Positions 1 to 10,014 of a stretch of 64,000 bases of DNA are shown piece by piece. The stretch lies in the NCBI RefSeq assembly GCF_963583255.1, contig NC_084806.1, positions 23,602,317 to 23,666,316 on the forward strand. The letters are read 5' to 3'. The stretch comes from Pyrus communis (Eukaryota; Streptophyta; Magnoliopsida; Rosales; Rosaceae). A model generated the notes under the pieces. That model did not search any database. It had not been told where the DNA came from and saw nothing but the letters and a program-made list of their open reading frames with translations. Position 1 is the first letter of the stretch, and each line of letters starts with the position of its first letter. The position numbers and the translations under genes were made by a program.

Positions 1-1161
1 CTTAATCTTCAGCTGATAGTAGCCTGACCTTAAATCGAACTTTGAAAACATGCAAGCTCCTCATAGCTGATTGAACAAATTGTCAATTCGTGGCAACAAA
101 TAACAGTTCTTAATCGTCACCCGGTTTAGCTGCCGGTAATCTATACACAGCCTTAAGGTACCATCTTTCTTTCGCACGAACAAGACTGGAACTCCTGCAA
201 CTGAATTTTCAGCTCTCTCAACTCAGCAGAAGCCATCCGATAGGGAGTCATGGATATAGGGTCTGCACCTGGCAATAAGTAGATAGCGAACTCTACATCA
301 CGATCCGTCGACAATCCTGGTAGATCATCTGGAAACACGTCGGGAAAATGCCTAACCGTTCTAATGTCCTCCACACAGCTAGAAACGTTATCGTTCAGTA
401 CAACATGTGCCAGATATCCTTGATAACTCTTTTGTAGCAACTTCTTGGCTCTCACTGCCGAAATAATGGCGTCTCTCACGCCGCTACGCTCGCCAACAAA
501 CGTAACCATAGGTAGCCTCGGGCGATGAAACGTAACTTTCTTCTCATAACAATCAATATTGGCTCGATTAAAGTGTAGCCAATCAGTGCCCAAAATGACA
601 TCAAACTCAACAATATCCAACGGAATGAGGTTAGCTGGCATAACCTCATCCTCCACTAACACCGGGCACCCTGGGTACATCCAGTCCACTTGACACGTCT
701 CTCCTCTAGGCATCAAAAACTCTAACTCAAACCCGAGAGATGTGGGATTAAGTTGAGTTAATTGAGCAAATGTATGAGAAATAACTGAATGAGTAGCACC
801 ACAATCAATCAACACTCTCACAAAGTAACCAAGGATATTTAACGTACCCATGATTAAATCTGGGTTGTTCTGGGCATCCTGAATGGTGAGGTTATAGATA
901 TGGCCCTGAGGCTGCTGCCGACCACCTCGACCTCTACTCGACTGACAACTAAGTCCAGGTAAGCTACGGCCCTATCCAGTCTGACCAATCTATCTCGACG
1001 ACCCTGCGTTGTTAGAAGCACCATCTCTCTGCTGAGGCTGTACTCTCGAATGCCACTGCAATCCGTCGACTGGATAAGGAGGATATGGAATATACTTTTC
1101 AGGGTACTGCTGATATCTACTCTGGTAGCCACTCAGATAATACGGATCCTAAGGATACAGG
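1..1161 (-). pseudogene. Ty3/gypsy (chromovirus-like) gag tail, protease and start of reverse transcriptase, broken
   Basis: Polyprotein fragment read right to left. From about 1140 to 851 the gag tail (Q/G/R-rich, ending QDAQNNPDLIM) runs in frame with the protease but contains two amber stops. From 851 the protease shows DCGATHSVIS, where the family usually has D-S-G-A, then DVILGTDWL. The RT N-terminal region follows ([21 protein letters not shown]). Near 200 the frame breaks: the codons between LKIQLQE and the next motif are missing, and [11 protein letters not shown] continues in another frame. The RT reads on to the window edge ([11 protein letters not shown], then DLRSGYYQLKI) with one more stop. 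This is the pol family that makes cDNA of gypsy elements, here non-functional. It is cut at 1161 by the Tat LTR. Lineage (Tekay/Del type) is inferred from motif style. Confidence 0.85.
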
Positions 1162-2042
1162 TGTAGACATCAAAATTTCGGTGAAATGAATGTTGACCAA
1201 TAATTAAAATTTCAACGCTCACGTGTCACATAAATTTTACATGTAGCGTGTGACTCAACGAAAAATCGAAATAAATTGGAAAAGTCATCAAATAGGACAC
1301 GTGTCAATACCTGGCAGAAATGATTTATTTCATCTGATTATTTAAATCCAAAAATCAAGTTTTGGAATTCTATAAATAGGAAGCCAAGGCATTCATTTTG
1401 GGGGGAGGAGAGAAAGGAAAAAAGAAAGAAGGGAGTTTACATCACACCAAAACCTTGAAGCCTTGAAACTCTAAAGCTCTCAAGCAAATCCCGAAGAAAG
1501 CTATCTTCGTTCTTCGTCAAATCTTCCTTCAAAATCAAGCCCCGACGACCCTTGAAGAGAAGTGTTCATCGTTCATCATCTGTTCATTCTGCAAGATCAA
1601 GCCCCGACGGCCCTTGAAGAGAAGTGTTCATCATTCATCATCCGTTCATCCTAAGATCAAGCCCCAACGGCCCTTTGGATCAACAACCTCAACAAATCCA
1701 CACATCCAATCGTTCTTCAAGATTAAGCCCAAAAGCCCTTGAAGATCCGCTCATCCATCAACCTTCAAGATCAAGCCCAAAAGCCCCTTGAAGAAATCCA
1801 TACACCCAGTCTTCAAGATCAAGCCCAAAAGCCCTCGAAGATCCGTTCATCAACTGTTCATCCTTAGATCAAGCCCCGACGGCCCTTTGGATCAACAACT
1901 CATCCACAAACCTACACCCTACGAAGATAGAATCAGAGGATCAAATTACAAAGAGATTGTAACCCCAAAATCATTAAACACCAAATATATTTTGTACGCG
2001 TATTCTTGTTTCTTGTTTCAGGAATCTTTTTTCGTGTTTACA
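1162..2042 (+). repeat. 5' LTR of Tat-group Ty3/gypsy element (881 bp)
   Basis: Begins TGTAGACATC and ends GTTTACA, followed after four bases by a primer-binding-like site. A TATA box (TATAAATAGG) lies at 1371-1380 and a purine-rich stretch at 1399-1436. The downstream half holds seven spaced copies of a short motif, listed separately. The boundaries are inferred from TG...CA ends and the primer site, because no second LTR is present in the window to compare with. The LTR sits inside the chromovirus gag fragment at 1161. Confidence 0.7.
1532..1895 (+). repeat. Seven spaced copies of an AAGATCAAGCCC motif in the Tat LTR
   Basis: Copies start near 1532, 1593, 1653, 1719, 1767, 1815 and 1866 (period 48-66 bp), most continuing with CGACGGCCCTTGAAGA or AAAAGCCCTTGAAGA. 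The same motif recurs at about 8157, 8218 and 8261 near the far end of the element. The copies lie after the TATA box, so they would be transcribed leader RNA. Confidence 0.8.
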
Positions 2043-2046
2043 AATT

Positions 2047-2064
2047 TGGCACGCCCAATGGGAC
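2047..2064 (+). other. Primer-binding site of the Tat element
   Basis: TGGCACGCCCAATGGGAC starts four bases after the LTR end. It begins TGG, as expected for pairing with a tRNA 3' CCA. I did not assign the tRNA. Confidence 0.6.
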
Positions 2065-2134
2065 AATCTCTACCTCTCATCTCTGTCTCCGTTCAAGATA
2101 TTCAAGCACAGTCCATGGCTTCAAACAAAGAACA

Positions 2135-2961
2135 AGTCATGACTATCGGCACTACCTCCATTGAAAAACAGCTGGTTCAGATGAAGGAAACAATTGCAAG
2201 GCTGATAAAGACTGCAGAGGAGAAAAACTTGCAAACCGCCGGACTCATCAACCGTCTGGAGGCACAGCATGGCGTCAAAGTGAAACCAAGCTCTCTTCCA
2301 ACTAAGAAGACCGAAGAAGGCTTTAACCCAAATGCCTACGAACTCATGTCAAAGGCTAGGCATGACTTTGCTTCCTCTTCAAATCTTGGAAAGAAGGTTT
2401 CAAACACCGTCAATGACAAAGATCGTGACCTCACCAAAACTCAAAAGAAGTTGAAGGAGCATGGTTACGGAGTTGACAACAACCAAAGCACACCTCCAAA
2501 ATCAATGGCATCAAGCAAAGGACAAGCCGTTCTTGCAACCACCAAGGGAAGAAGCATAAGCACTTTCGCCACAAATGGAGCATCCATTGGTGCCACAACC
2601 ACTCCTCAACATGCCGCTGCAAAGTTGGTACTGCTAAGCAAGCAAGAGCAGCATCAAAGGCGCGAGTCGGTCATCCACCTGACCTTGCTAGGGGCACCAA
2701 AGCATGCTATTGAGGCACACAAGATGACATCCCAAAATGGCCAATGGGGTTCTTCATCAGCACTATGGATGTCTGAAGGAAAGTCATGTCTATTGGTTGC
2801 ACAAGTCATGACCATCGGCGTCACCTCTGTTGAAGAACAACTGGCTTAAATGAGCGAAGCAATTACAAAGCTTACACGGACTGTGGAAGAGAAGGATTTG
2901 CAGATCGCCGCACTCATCAACCAACTAGATGCGCGGCTCGACATGAAAGTCGACCCAAATG
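2135..2961 (+). repeat. Duplicated gag N-terminal module
   Basis: 2135-2288 and 2806-2961 encode diverged versions of one segment: VMTIGTTSIEKQLVQMKE against VMTIGVTSVEEQLA, then NLQTAGLINRLEA against [13 protein letters not shown]. The second copy carries the TAA that splits the gag frame; the first has CAG at the equivalent place. Confidence 0.8.
2290..2490 (+). other. Post-protease segment embedded in gag
   Basis: The reading frame here (LPTKKTEEGFNPNAYELM, then KKVSNTVND and KKLKEHGYGVDNN) matches the segment downstream of protease in the Tat fragment at 24400-24600, minus strand (LPTKRTEEGFDPNAYKLM, KKVSNTVND, KKLKEHGYGVDNN). A pol-side piece therefore lies between the two gag modules, in frame. 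Confidence 0.8.
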
Positions 2962-4500
2962 TTGGTCCATTAAAGAAAGAAGTCGACGAAGAAGAGGAGC
3001 CTCCAGTGGAGAAAGTCGAAGAGAAGCTGAAGCTAGACCAAGCAACGGCGTTCATGGAATCTCTCTCTATCCAGCAGCTACAAGAGATGATCGCAAGCAC
3101 CATCAAGACACAATACGAAGGAAGCTCACATGACTCAGTACTGTACTCAAAGCCTTACTCCAAGAAGATTGATGCTTTGAAGATGCCAATGGGTTATCAG
3201 CCCCCAAAATTCATGCAGTTCGATGGAAAAGGCAACCCAAAGCAACATGTCGCCCATTTCATTGAAACTTGCAACAATGCTGGGACGGAGGGAGACTACC
3301 TCGTCAAACAGTTCGTGCGCTCTCTGAAAGGTAACGCATTTGACTGGTACACCGACCTCGAACCCGAGTCTATGAACAGTTGGGATCAGCTAGAAAGGGA
3401 ATTTCTCAACCGTTTCTACAGCACTCGACGCACTGTGAGCATGCTGGAGCTGACTAGTACGAAACAGTGGAATGATGAACCTGTCATCGACTACATCAAT
3501 AGATGGCGTTCATTAAGCCTGGATTGCAAAGATCGGCTTTCTGAAACCTCCGCCATTGAGATGTGCGTTCAAGGTATGCAGTGGGGACTACACTACATCC
3601 TTCAAGGCATCAAACCACGAACATTTGAGGAGCTAGCCACCCGCGCCCATGATATGGAGTTAAGCATCACCCGTCATGGGAAGAAAGAACAGATCGCCGA
3701 CTACAAGAATGACAAAGTTTTGGGGCCAAAGGTGGATAAGGCTGCGTGGAAACCCACCAAGGAAGCAATGACGGTCAACACAACTCCAGTCAAAATCCAT
3801 ACACAAGGCAAGGCGATTCAAACCGAAGCTTTTCGTGATCAAGAGATACGTAGACGCACTTTGAAGGAGCTTGAGGAGAAGACTTATCCATTCCCCGACT
3901 CTGACGTGGTTGCCATGTTGAAAAACTTGCTTGACAAAAAGGTGATCGACCTACCTGAGTGCAAACGGCCGGAAGATATGAACCGTACTGACAGTCCAAG
4001 GTACTGTAAATTCCACCGCTTCATTGGTCATCCGACGGAAAAGTGCTTCTTGCTAAAAGATCTCATCATGAAGTTGGCTCAGAAAGGGATCATCGAGCTA
4101 GATCTTAATGATGTGGTGAAGTCAAACTATACCACCGTCACTTCTGGCTCTTTGAACTCGAAATCTTCACCTCAACCGCTGGGGGCATGCTCCAAAACCA
4201 TGTCAGTCAAGTCAAGTGAAGTTGAAGGATGGACTTATGTCACTCCAAAGAAAATGCACAAGAAACATATGTCTTGTCCACAAGTTCACCAATCGGAAAG
4301 GGGGCAAAGCAGCTACCGTCAACCTTCAAAGCTACATGAAAATGTTGAGGATGATGAAATTATGACACAAAGATCGTTCGTTGCCATCATGATGTGCGAT
4401 TTCTTCCCCAAAGACTTCTTCAATCACTCGGTCAAGGCTCCTTCCTATAAAGATTGCGAGGAACGCCTCTCCCAGATCGCTTGACAAATCCACAACAACA

Positions 4501-5050
4501 ACCAAAGCTCCTCGTTCGCACGAGCCTAAAAGGCGACAACCAAAGCTCCTTGTCCGCACGAGCATAAAAGGCGACAACAAACGCTCCTTGCCTGCATGAG
4601 CTGAAAATGCAAACGGCACCAAGACGCTCCTTGCTTGCATGAGCTGAATCCACAACGACACCACAAGCTCCTCGTTCGCACGAGCCTAAAAGGTGACACC
4701 AAAAGCTCCTTGTCCGCACGAGCATAAAAGGCGACAACAAACGCTCCTCGTTCGCACAAGCCTAAAAGGCGACAACCAAAGCTCCTTGTCCGCACGAGCA
4801 TAAAAGGCGACAACAAACGTTCCTTGCTTGCATGAGCTGAATCCACAACGACACCACAAGCTCCTCGTTCGCACGAGCCTAAAAGGTGACACCAAAAGCT
4901 CCTTGTCTGCACGAGCTGAAACTGCAAACGGCACCAAAAGCTCCTTGTCTGCACGAGTTAAAACTGCAAACGACACCAAAAGCTCCTCGTCCGCACGAGC
5001 CTAAAAGGCGATAACCAAACGCTCCTGGCCCGCAAGAGCATAAACTGTGT
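4501..5050 (+). repeat. Minisatellite, about 14 units of 36-44 bp, each with a small hairpin
   Basis: Units follow the pattern GCTCCTCGTTCGCACGAGCC then TAAAAGGCGACAACC, with variants (GCTCCTTGTCCGCACGAGC, GCTCCTTGCTTGCATGAGC). CTCGT and ACGAG can pair around a 4-nt loop in many units. A larger repeat is superimposed: a roughly 70-bp stretch from 4644 recurs from 4839. It starts just after the gag stop codon. Translations of this tract on the minus strand are open only because of the repetition. Confidence 0.9.
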
Positions 5051-5063
5051 ACGGCAAAATCAT

Positions 5064-5099
<36 letters not shown>

Positions 5100-6053
5100 A
5101 GCCACAAAACTTGAACAGCAGGACAACAGACAGTGCAATGGTGTGCAGCGAACAGTGCAGCGATGACGGTGCAGCAAGCAGCAGCAAGAGGCACAACAAC
5201 GTCACCACCGAGGAAAATTATGATCAAAAGGCACTACACAACATAAACTCGCTGCAGTCTTTTGCATAACCCCACACGGTAAAAGTGACACACTGCAACA
5301 AGCTCCAAGCAGCGGCAAGAGGCACGGCAACGTCACTACCAGGGGAAGACTGTGACCAAAATGCATTACACAGCAAAATCCCTTTGCAATCTTTGCACAA
5401 CACCACTCTTTCTACATCACCAATTTATGCGTTCCTGGGTTCTTCGTCGGTTTGACAGCCTCAGCCTTGTAGATCACCATATATAAAAAAAAATAATAAT
5501 AAAAAAAAAAAATGATGATGTTGGGAAGCATCTTTCAAAAGAATAAAAAAAAAAATAGCAATAATGATGTTAGGAAGCACCTTAATAAAAAAGAGGTAGC
5601 AATGATGATGTTGGGAAGCATCTTTCAAAGACAGCACCAGCTGCCAAACCGCCTTCCGCATGTGCTATCAATGGAAGTTTTGTAACAATTTGAGGCCCGT
5701 GGAGACTGAGTCAAGCAAAGCAGACTTTCGATGCGTTCCTGGATTCTTCGTCGGTTTGGCAGCCTCAACCTTCTTATAAAGAAAAAAAAATGACGATGTA
5801 GAATAAAAAATAATAAAATAAAGTAAAAGGAAATGATGATGTTGGGAAGTAATGATGAAAGTAAAGAATAAAAAAATAAAAAATAAATAAAAATAAAAAA
5901 TAAAAAAAAAACATCTTTGGTGGATCAGTGCCACCGAAAGCAAAAAAATAAAAAAAAATAAAATAATAAAAATAATAAAATAAAGTAAAAGGAAATGATG
6001 ATGTTGGGAAGTAATGATGAAAGTAAAGAATAAAAAAAAATATAAAAAAAAAA

Positions 6054-6095
<42 letters not shown>

Positions 6096-6370
6096 ATCTT
6101 TGGTGGATCAGCGCCACCGAAAGCAAAAAAATAAAATAAAAAATAAAAAATAAATAAAATAAATAAATAAAATAAAATAAAAAATAAAAAATCTTTGGTG
6201 GATCAGCGCCACCGAAGAAGAAGAAGAAGAAAAAAAAAAAAAAAAAAAAATCTGGGTGATATATATATGTTTTATCTGTATTTAGCACAATACACTGAAT
6301 AAAATAAAGCATGTCCATTGATCTCCGAGAAATTACAAGTGCGTACAAAAAAAAAAAAAAAAAAAAAAGA
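5051..6370. repeat. A-rich low-complexity region with duplicated cassettes
   Basis: Contains A34 (5065-5098), A38 (6057-6094) and many TAAA runs. A cassette (ATGATGATGTTGGGAAGTAA, TAAA-rich filler, then CATCTTTGGTGGATCAG) occurs at about 5834-5930 and again 183 bp later; its end occurs a third time near 6190. CGTTCCTGG-TTCTTCGTCGG occurs at 5429 and 5733. I see no gene here; it lies between gag and the aORF of the Tat element, where pol would be expected. Confidence 0.85.
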
Positions 6371-6378
6371 TGAAGCTT

Positions 6379-7011
6379 TCACAAAGGATGTTCACGTGAA
6401 GCCCCATTACTTGGCAAAACTCTAGGAGCGGGAGGCATCAGAGCGGGAGGCATCGAAGATAGATCATTCGAGGCCTCAATACTTGGTGGAACGCTGGATA
6501 ACCCAGGAAAAAGGTGCCTCTGGAGATAAGCCGCAAGCCTTTGACGGTCACTTTGAATCCGACCTTCAGATTCTTGCAGCTCATCAAGCTTCCTCTTCAT
6601 GCCCGTCGAATAGTTATTTGCAAGCACGTGCAAACTTCTATTCTCGTGCTTAAACTGTTTGATCTCTTGCTTGAGATTTTCCACCTCTGCCATCAACGAT
6701 TCAACTTGACGGGAGCGAGCAAGCAGGCGTTGGCCCATGTTGGACACAGAGCCTGCACACTGAACACTAAGAGCGAGGGACTCTTGAACGGCCAACAAAT
6801 CGGACCGTCCTGAAAGCAGCCTACTATCTTTAGGAGTGAGGAGATTCCTAGCTACTATCGTAGCTGTTGTTGCATCCGTCATCATGAAGTCTTCACCTGT
6901 AAGAGGGTCATTAGAAGATAAAAAAGAAGGGCGCCATACATTACCTTGACGGGGCGCAACCGGATCACTGCTGAGACTCAAATCTAAGCAAAGGTTCGAT
7001 GGGTTAGTCAT
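6379..7011 (-). CDS. Antisense ORF (aORF) protein of Tat element, coiled-coil, copy 1
   Basis: Intact 210-residue ORF on the strand opposite to gag. Layout: N-terminal Ser/Leu-rich stretch (MTNPSNLCLDLSLSSD, GNVWRPSFLSS), a helical segment (LLTPKDSRLLSGRSD), a heptad-patterned coiled coil at about residues 95-155 (ARSRQVESLMAEVENLKQEI, then MKRKLDELQESEGRIQSDRQ), and a Pro/Met-rich tail. No enzyme motif or membrane segment. The start has an A-rich context and lies about 115 bases after a TATA box. A second intact copy at 13081-13743 is about 85% identical by eye. Extra antisense ORFs are known in Tat-group elements, with function unresolved. Conservation of two intact copies amid broken gag and pol suggests a maintained product, perhaps a nuclear or DNA-associated coiled-coil protein; that is inference. 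Confidence 0.75.
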   Translation of the reverse strand: MTNPSNLCLDLSLSSDPVAPRQGNVWRPSFLSSNDPLTGEDFMMTDATTATIVARNLLTPKDSRLLSGRSDLLAVQESLALSVQCAGSVSNMGQRLLARSRQVESLMAEVENLKQEIKQFKHENRSLHVLANNYSTGMKRKLDELQESEGRIQSDRQRLAAYLQRHLFPGLSSVPPSIEASNDLSSMPPALMPPAPRVLPSNGASREHPL

Positions 7012-7123
7012 TTTTCAAAGGTGTTCAAAGAGAAGGGTGGATGGAGTTAATTCTCAAAGGGCCGGAGACGATTTTCACAAACGGGCGATCTTTAAAGTGT
7101 GCATGTTGGAGGTGATCGATACC

Positions 7124-7133
7124 TCTATAAAAA
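7124..7133 (-). promoter_or_regulatory. TATA box for aORF copy 1
   Basis: Reverse strand reads CTTTTTATAGAGG about 115 bases before the aORF start. The same sequence stands about 105 bases before aORF copy 2 (12969-12976). It faces away from the LTR promoter, so the aORF would be a separate transcription unit. Confidence 0.6.
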
Positions 7134-8340
7134 GCCAAGGCGACACGACCACCGATTCAAAAAACCGGATTTTCCTGCGTGAAGTTCGGCGACGCTTTCG
7201 CGGCTTTTCAGATAACGCGTTCAACTTTGTCAAAAGATCTCTGACAAAGTTGAAAACACGTGAAGGTTATCATCCCAACTACGCGCCTTTGCCAACAAGC
7301 GTGGTGACAGAGCCGCACCCGTGACTACTTTTTCGAAGAGGCGCTCGCTCAGAAATCGAAGAGACGCTTGTTCAAAAATCGAAGAGACGTTTGTCGACAA
7401 GGGTAAAAGAACAGTACCACCACTTGCTATTGGGAAATCCCTATATATGTCGACCTTCATCTTTTATGGCAAGGCAGACCTGAAGAAAATGCCCAACTCT
7501 TCCTCACCTCTGAGGGTGCACTCCCAGCAAAGCCTTTCGAAATACTCAATTTTTTTCTTCTTCCCCAAAGATGATACCAGATGCCTGGAGTACAGATGAC
7601 CCAGGAGGAAACGATAGATTGAAGCATGTGCTGATTCATTCACCGCTTCTTCAAAAGCAAAGGTATCTCATATCATCAAGGTCAAAAGCAAAAGTATCTT
7701 ATATCATGTTTTTTCCCTGTTTTTTCCTTTGTCCTTGTTCTTACTCGCATGGCAAAGTGAATGAAGCAATCAGCCGGCACTTGGAGTCAGTCTTCCGATC
7801 TGGAACCGACTGCCTGGAATCTATTCCCTGGTTGCTTACCTAGCGTTGCTCTCGAGTAGTCATCTTCAACGGTTGATACACTTACAGAGAAGGGACCACT
7901 TCTGCAAAGGGGAGCAAGTAAGGCAAGTGAAAATGATACATTGAAGCATGTGGAAACAAGCAACAACTGCATATGCTGAGCTATCCTCTAACCCTCTTCA
8001 ATACGAATTGGAGAGATTGAAAAAAGAAACAGAAAAAAAAGGAGTAAGCTCAGACCTTCGGGGGGGGACCAAAAGAATCCTGCTGCCCAGTTCAAGAGTA
8101 GGACAAAGGAAAATCAACGATTGGAGGAAACCAAAAGAATCCTCCAGCCCAGTTCAAGATTAAGCCTGTGGAAAATCAACGATTGGAGGAAACCAGAAAA
8201 TCTTCCAGTCGAACTCAAGATCAAGCCTCGATGGCCCTTGAAGAAATTTCCAGCCCAATTCAAGATCAAGCCTCGACGGCCCTTGGGTTGACATCTATAT
8301 TAAGGGACTTCAAAACGCATCTTCTACACGTGACAAGCAT
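7134..8340 (-). promoter_or_regulatory. aORF upstream region and 3' non-coding end of the Tat element
   Basis: Matches 11915-12968 in inverted orientation. 7189-7262 holds one copy of the CTGAAAAG / GCGTCGCC upstream motif found twice in copy 2. 7333-7395 holds three repeats around TCGAAGAGACG. Short frames on the plus strand in 7321-7843 resemble an antisense frame in copy 2, but a frameshift breaks them here and no domain is seen. From about 8100 the AAGATCAAGCC motif of the 5' LTR recurs. No 3' LTR follows: the sequence changes abruptly at 8340/8341 to an unrelated LTR. Confidence 0.6.
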
Positions 8341-9999
8341 ACATTCCCCACAAAGTCCCCTACATGATTGCATAATAGAGATACAAGCAAGAATCATTAC
8401 GCTCTATGAAAATTATAAGTGTTGACGAGGCATTCGTTACTATGGAATACGCATGAAACTTATGCCAAGAATTCGTTTAACGCGATTGTTTATAAGCAAC
8501 CTCCACTACTTGTGAATATAAGTTCGTAACTATTAGGTGAAACTCACTTATATTCTAGCGTCATATTCATGCATGAAAATTAAGCGCGCATTCTCAATAA
8601 ACACACACAAATCAATGTAATTCACATAGATAAGTAAATTGAATTCACAACTTATGAAACGCAATTAGAAGTAATCAAATCATATCGCAAGCATAAACAT
8701 GTATTTCGAATCCCCCCCTAGCCAAGGGGGGGTTTAGTTCCTCATACGTACAAGACAAAGATAAGTAAATTTAACCATTGAAATCAAGGAAAAGGAAACA
8801 CCTAAAAATTCCAACAACTCAAACTTGAATTGTATGAACGTTTAGGCCCTCTTCTCCTCCTCTTTGTTGCAGCACAAGGTCTAAGGACAGGTTTAGGGCC
8901 TTAGGTGTATGGATGCATGGTTATGGAGGGATGTAGTAGTGTTTAGGGGAAGGGGATGGTGCGGCAAAGCTTAAAACTAAGGAGAAAGGTGTTTGGTGGC
9001 TGTGGCAAGGGTGTGGAGAGGTTTGGACGAATTTCTGGAATGAATGAATGTGTATGAGAGGTGGTGTGATGGTGTTTGGATTAGTAGGGAAGGCACGGCA
9101 CAAGGAAGTGGTGTGAATGGATGATTTTCTGAATATGGAAGAATGCATTAGAATGAATGCAATGGATGCTTATTTATAGGTGAAATGGGGGGAACATGAC
9201 AGCTAGGAGGGAATGTGGCTGCATGTTTGCATGATTAAAGGATGCATGTGGGTTGGAAATGCATGTGCAATGAATATGTGGCTGCAATGCAAGGGGACAA
9301 CCTGGAAATGAAGGTGAATGTGCACGGCAAGGATTCTTTGGTGCTGAAAAATGCATGTGAAAGCATGTGTTGGCTGATTTAAAGAATGTGAGGGAATGAT
9401 GAAAGGGGAAACATGACAGCTAGGTTGGTTGGTGGCTGCCATGGAGGTGTGGAATGATGATGAATGCTAGGTTGGAAAGGTGTGTATTTTGATGCATGTG
9501 CAATGAAGTGGAATGGATGTGGTTGCAAGGTTTTGTGTTAGGTGATAAGTGGTGATGATAAGTGTATGATATGTGATTATGATAAGTGATAAGTGGTGAT
9601 GATAAGTGTATGATATGTGATTATGATAAGTGATAAGTGGTGATGATAAGTAATGATATGTGGGAGTGTGGCTGAAATGAACGAGTGGAATGTTGGAAAG
9701 TTATGCACGGCTAAGGATATAGGAAAGGTTTAAATGTCCTAAAACTAAAGGGAACAAGGTTCCAACACTTTGGCCTTCAATTAGGTCTTCAATTTCGTCC
9801 AACACTTTGGCTCCAAGCATAAGCTATCCATCCTTAGCCCAAAAGTGCTCCAAAAGTCTCCAAAATGCATCTTTTTGCTCCTTTAGCCCTTTGGACCTAC
9901 AAACACACGAAAATAGCTTAAAGTACTAAAATAACTAAAGAAACATAACGTAAATGCACGAGAACAAGCCATTTAAGTCGCATGAATATGCTCCTATCA
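8341..9999 (-). repeat. 3' LTR of LARD-1 (truncated)
   Basis: Matches 15573-17187 almost perfectly; in element sense it begins TGATAGGAGCATATT. A TATA box on the minus strand (CCTATAAATAAGC) lies near 9170-9181. The last 633 bp present in the other LTR are missing at the 8340/8341 junction. Confidence 0.9.
9542..9655. repeat. 44-bp tandem repeat in the LARD-1 3' LTR
   Basis: Unit starts GTGATAAGTGGTGATGATAA; two full units and a partial one. The other LTR (about 16772-16842) has one unit fewer, which accounts exactly for the 44-bp length difference between the matching parts of the LTRs. Confidence 0.85.
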
Positions 10000-10014
10000 A
10001 ATACCCCCACACTT
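10000..10014 (-). other. Polypurine tract of LARD-1
   Basis: Minus strand AAGTGTGGGGGTATT directly precedes the 3' LTR start TGATAGG. This is the standard site that primes plus-strand DNA synthesis. Confidence 0.75.

Larger units (their letters stand above)
2055..4484 (+). pseudogene. Tat-group Ty3/gypsy gag, rearranged, with an internal stop
   Basis: Gag is the nucleocapsid protein that packages retrotransposon RNA. The first part (ATG at 2055, MGQSLPLISV) is open to a TAA at 2847-2849, and a second open stretch of 544 codons follows directly. The second part holds a charged coiled-coil-like N-terminus, the conserved block around [27 protein letters not shown] and [18 protein letters not shown] (retrotransposon gag family), and near its end a C/H cluster ([15 protein letters not shown]) typical of this group. 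The N-terminal module occurs twice, about 671 bp apart, with a foreign stretch between. No protease, RT or integrase follows 4484, so the element is non-autonomous. Family call firm; start codon uncertain. Confidence 0.85.

Noticed and set aside
854..1132. 92-codon minus-strand ORF next to the gypsy protease
   Set aside because: Wrong frame: the gag tail that joins the protease (QDAQNNPDLIM) lies in another frame, with two stops.
4332..5208. Several minus-strand ORFs of 92-142 codons rich in Arg/Ser/Cys
   Set aside because: They are translations of the 36-44 bp minisatellite; the repeat keeps several frames open. No domain and no promoter.
5668..6348. 226-codon Phe-rich minus-strand ORF
   Set aside because: It is poly-A/TAAA sequence read in reverse; low complexity, not a protein gene.
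9542..9655. CRISPR-like spaced repeats
   Set aside because: Contiguous 44-bp tandem units with no unique spacers, inside a plant LTR.
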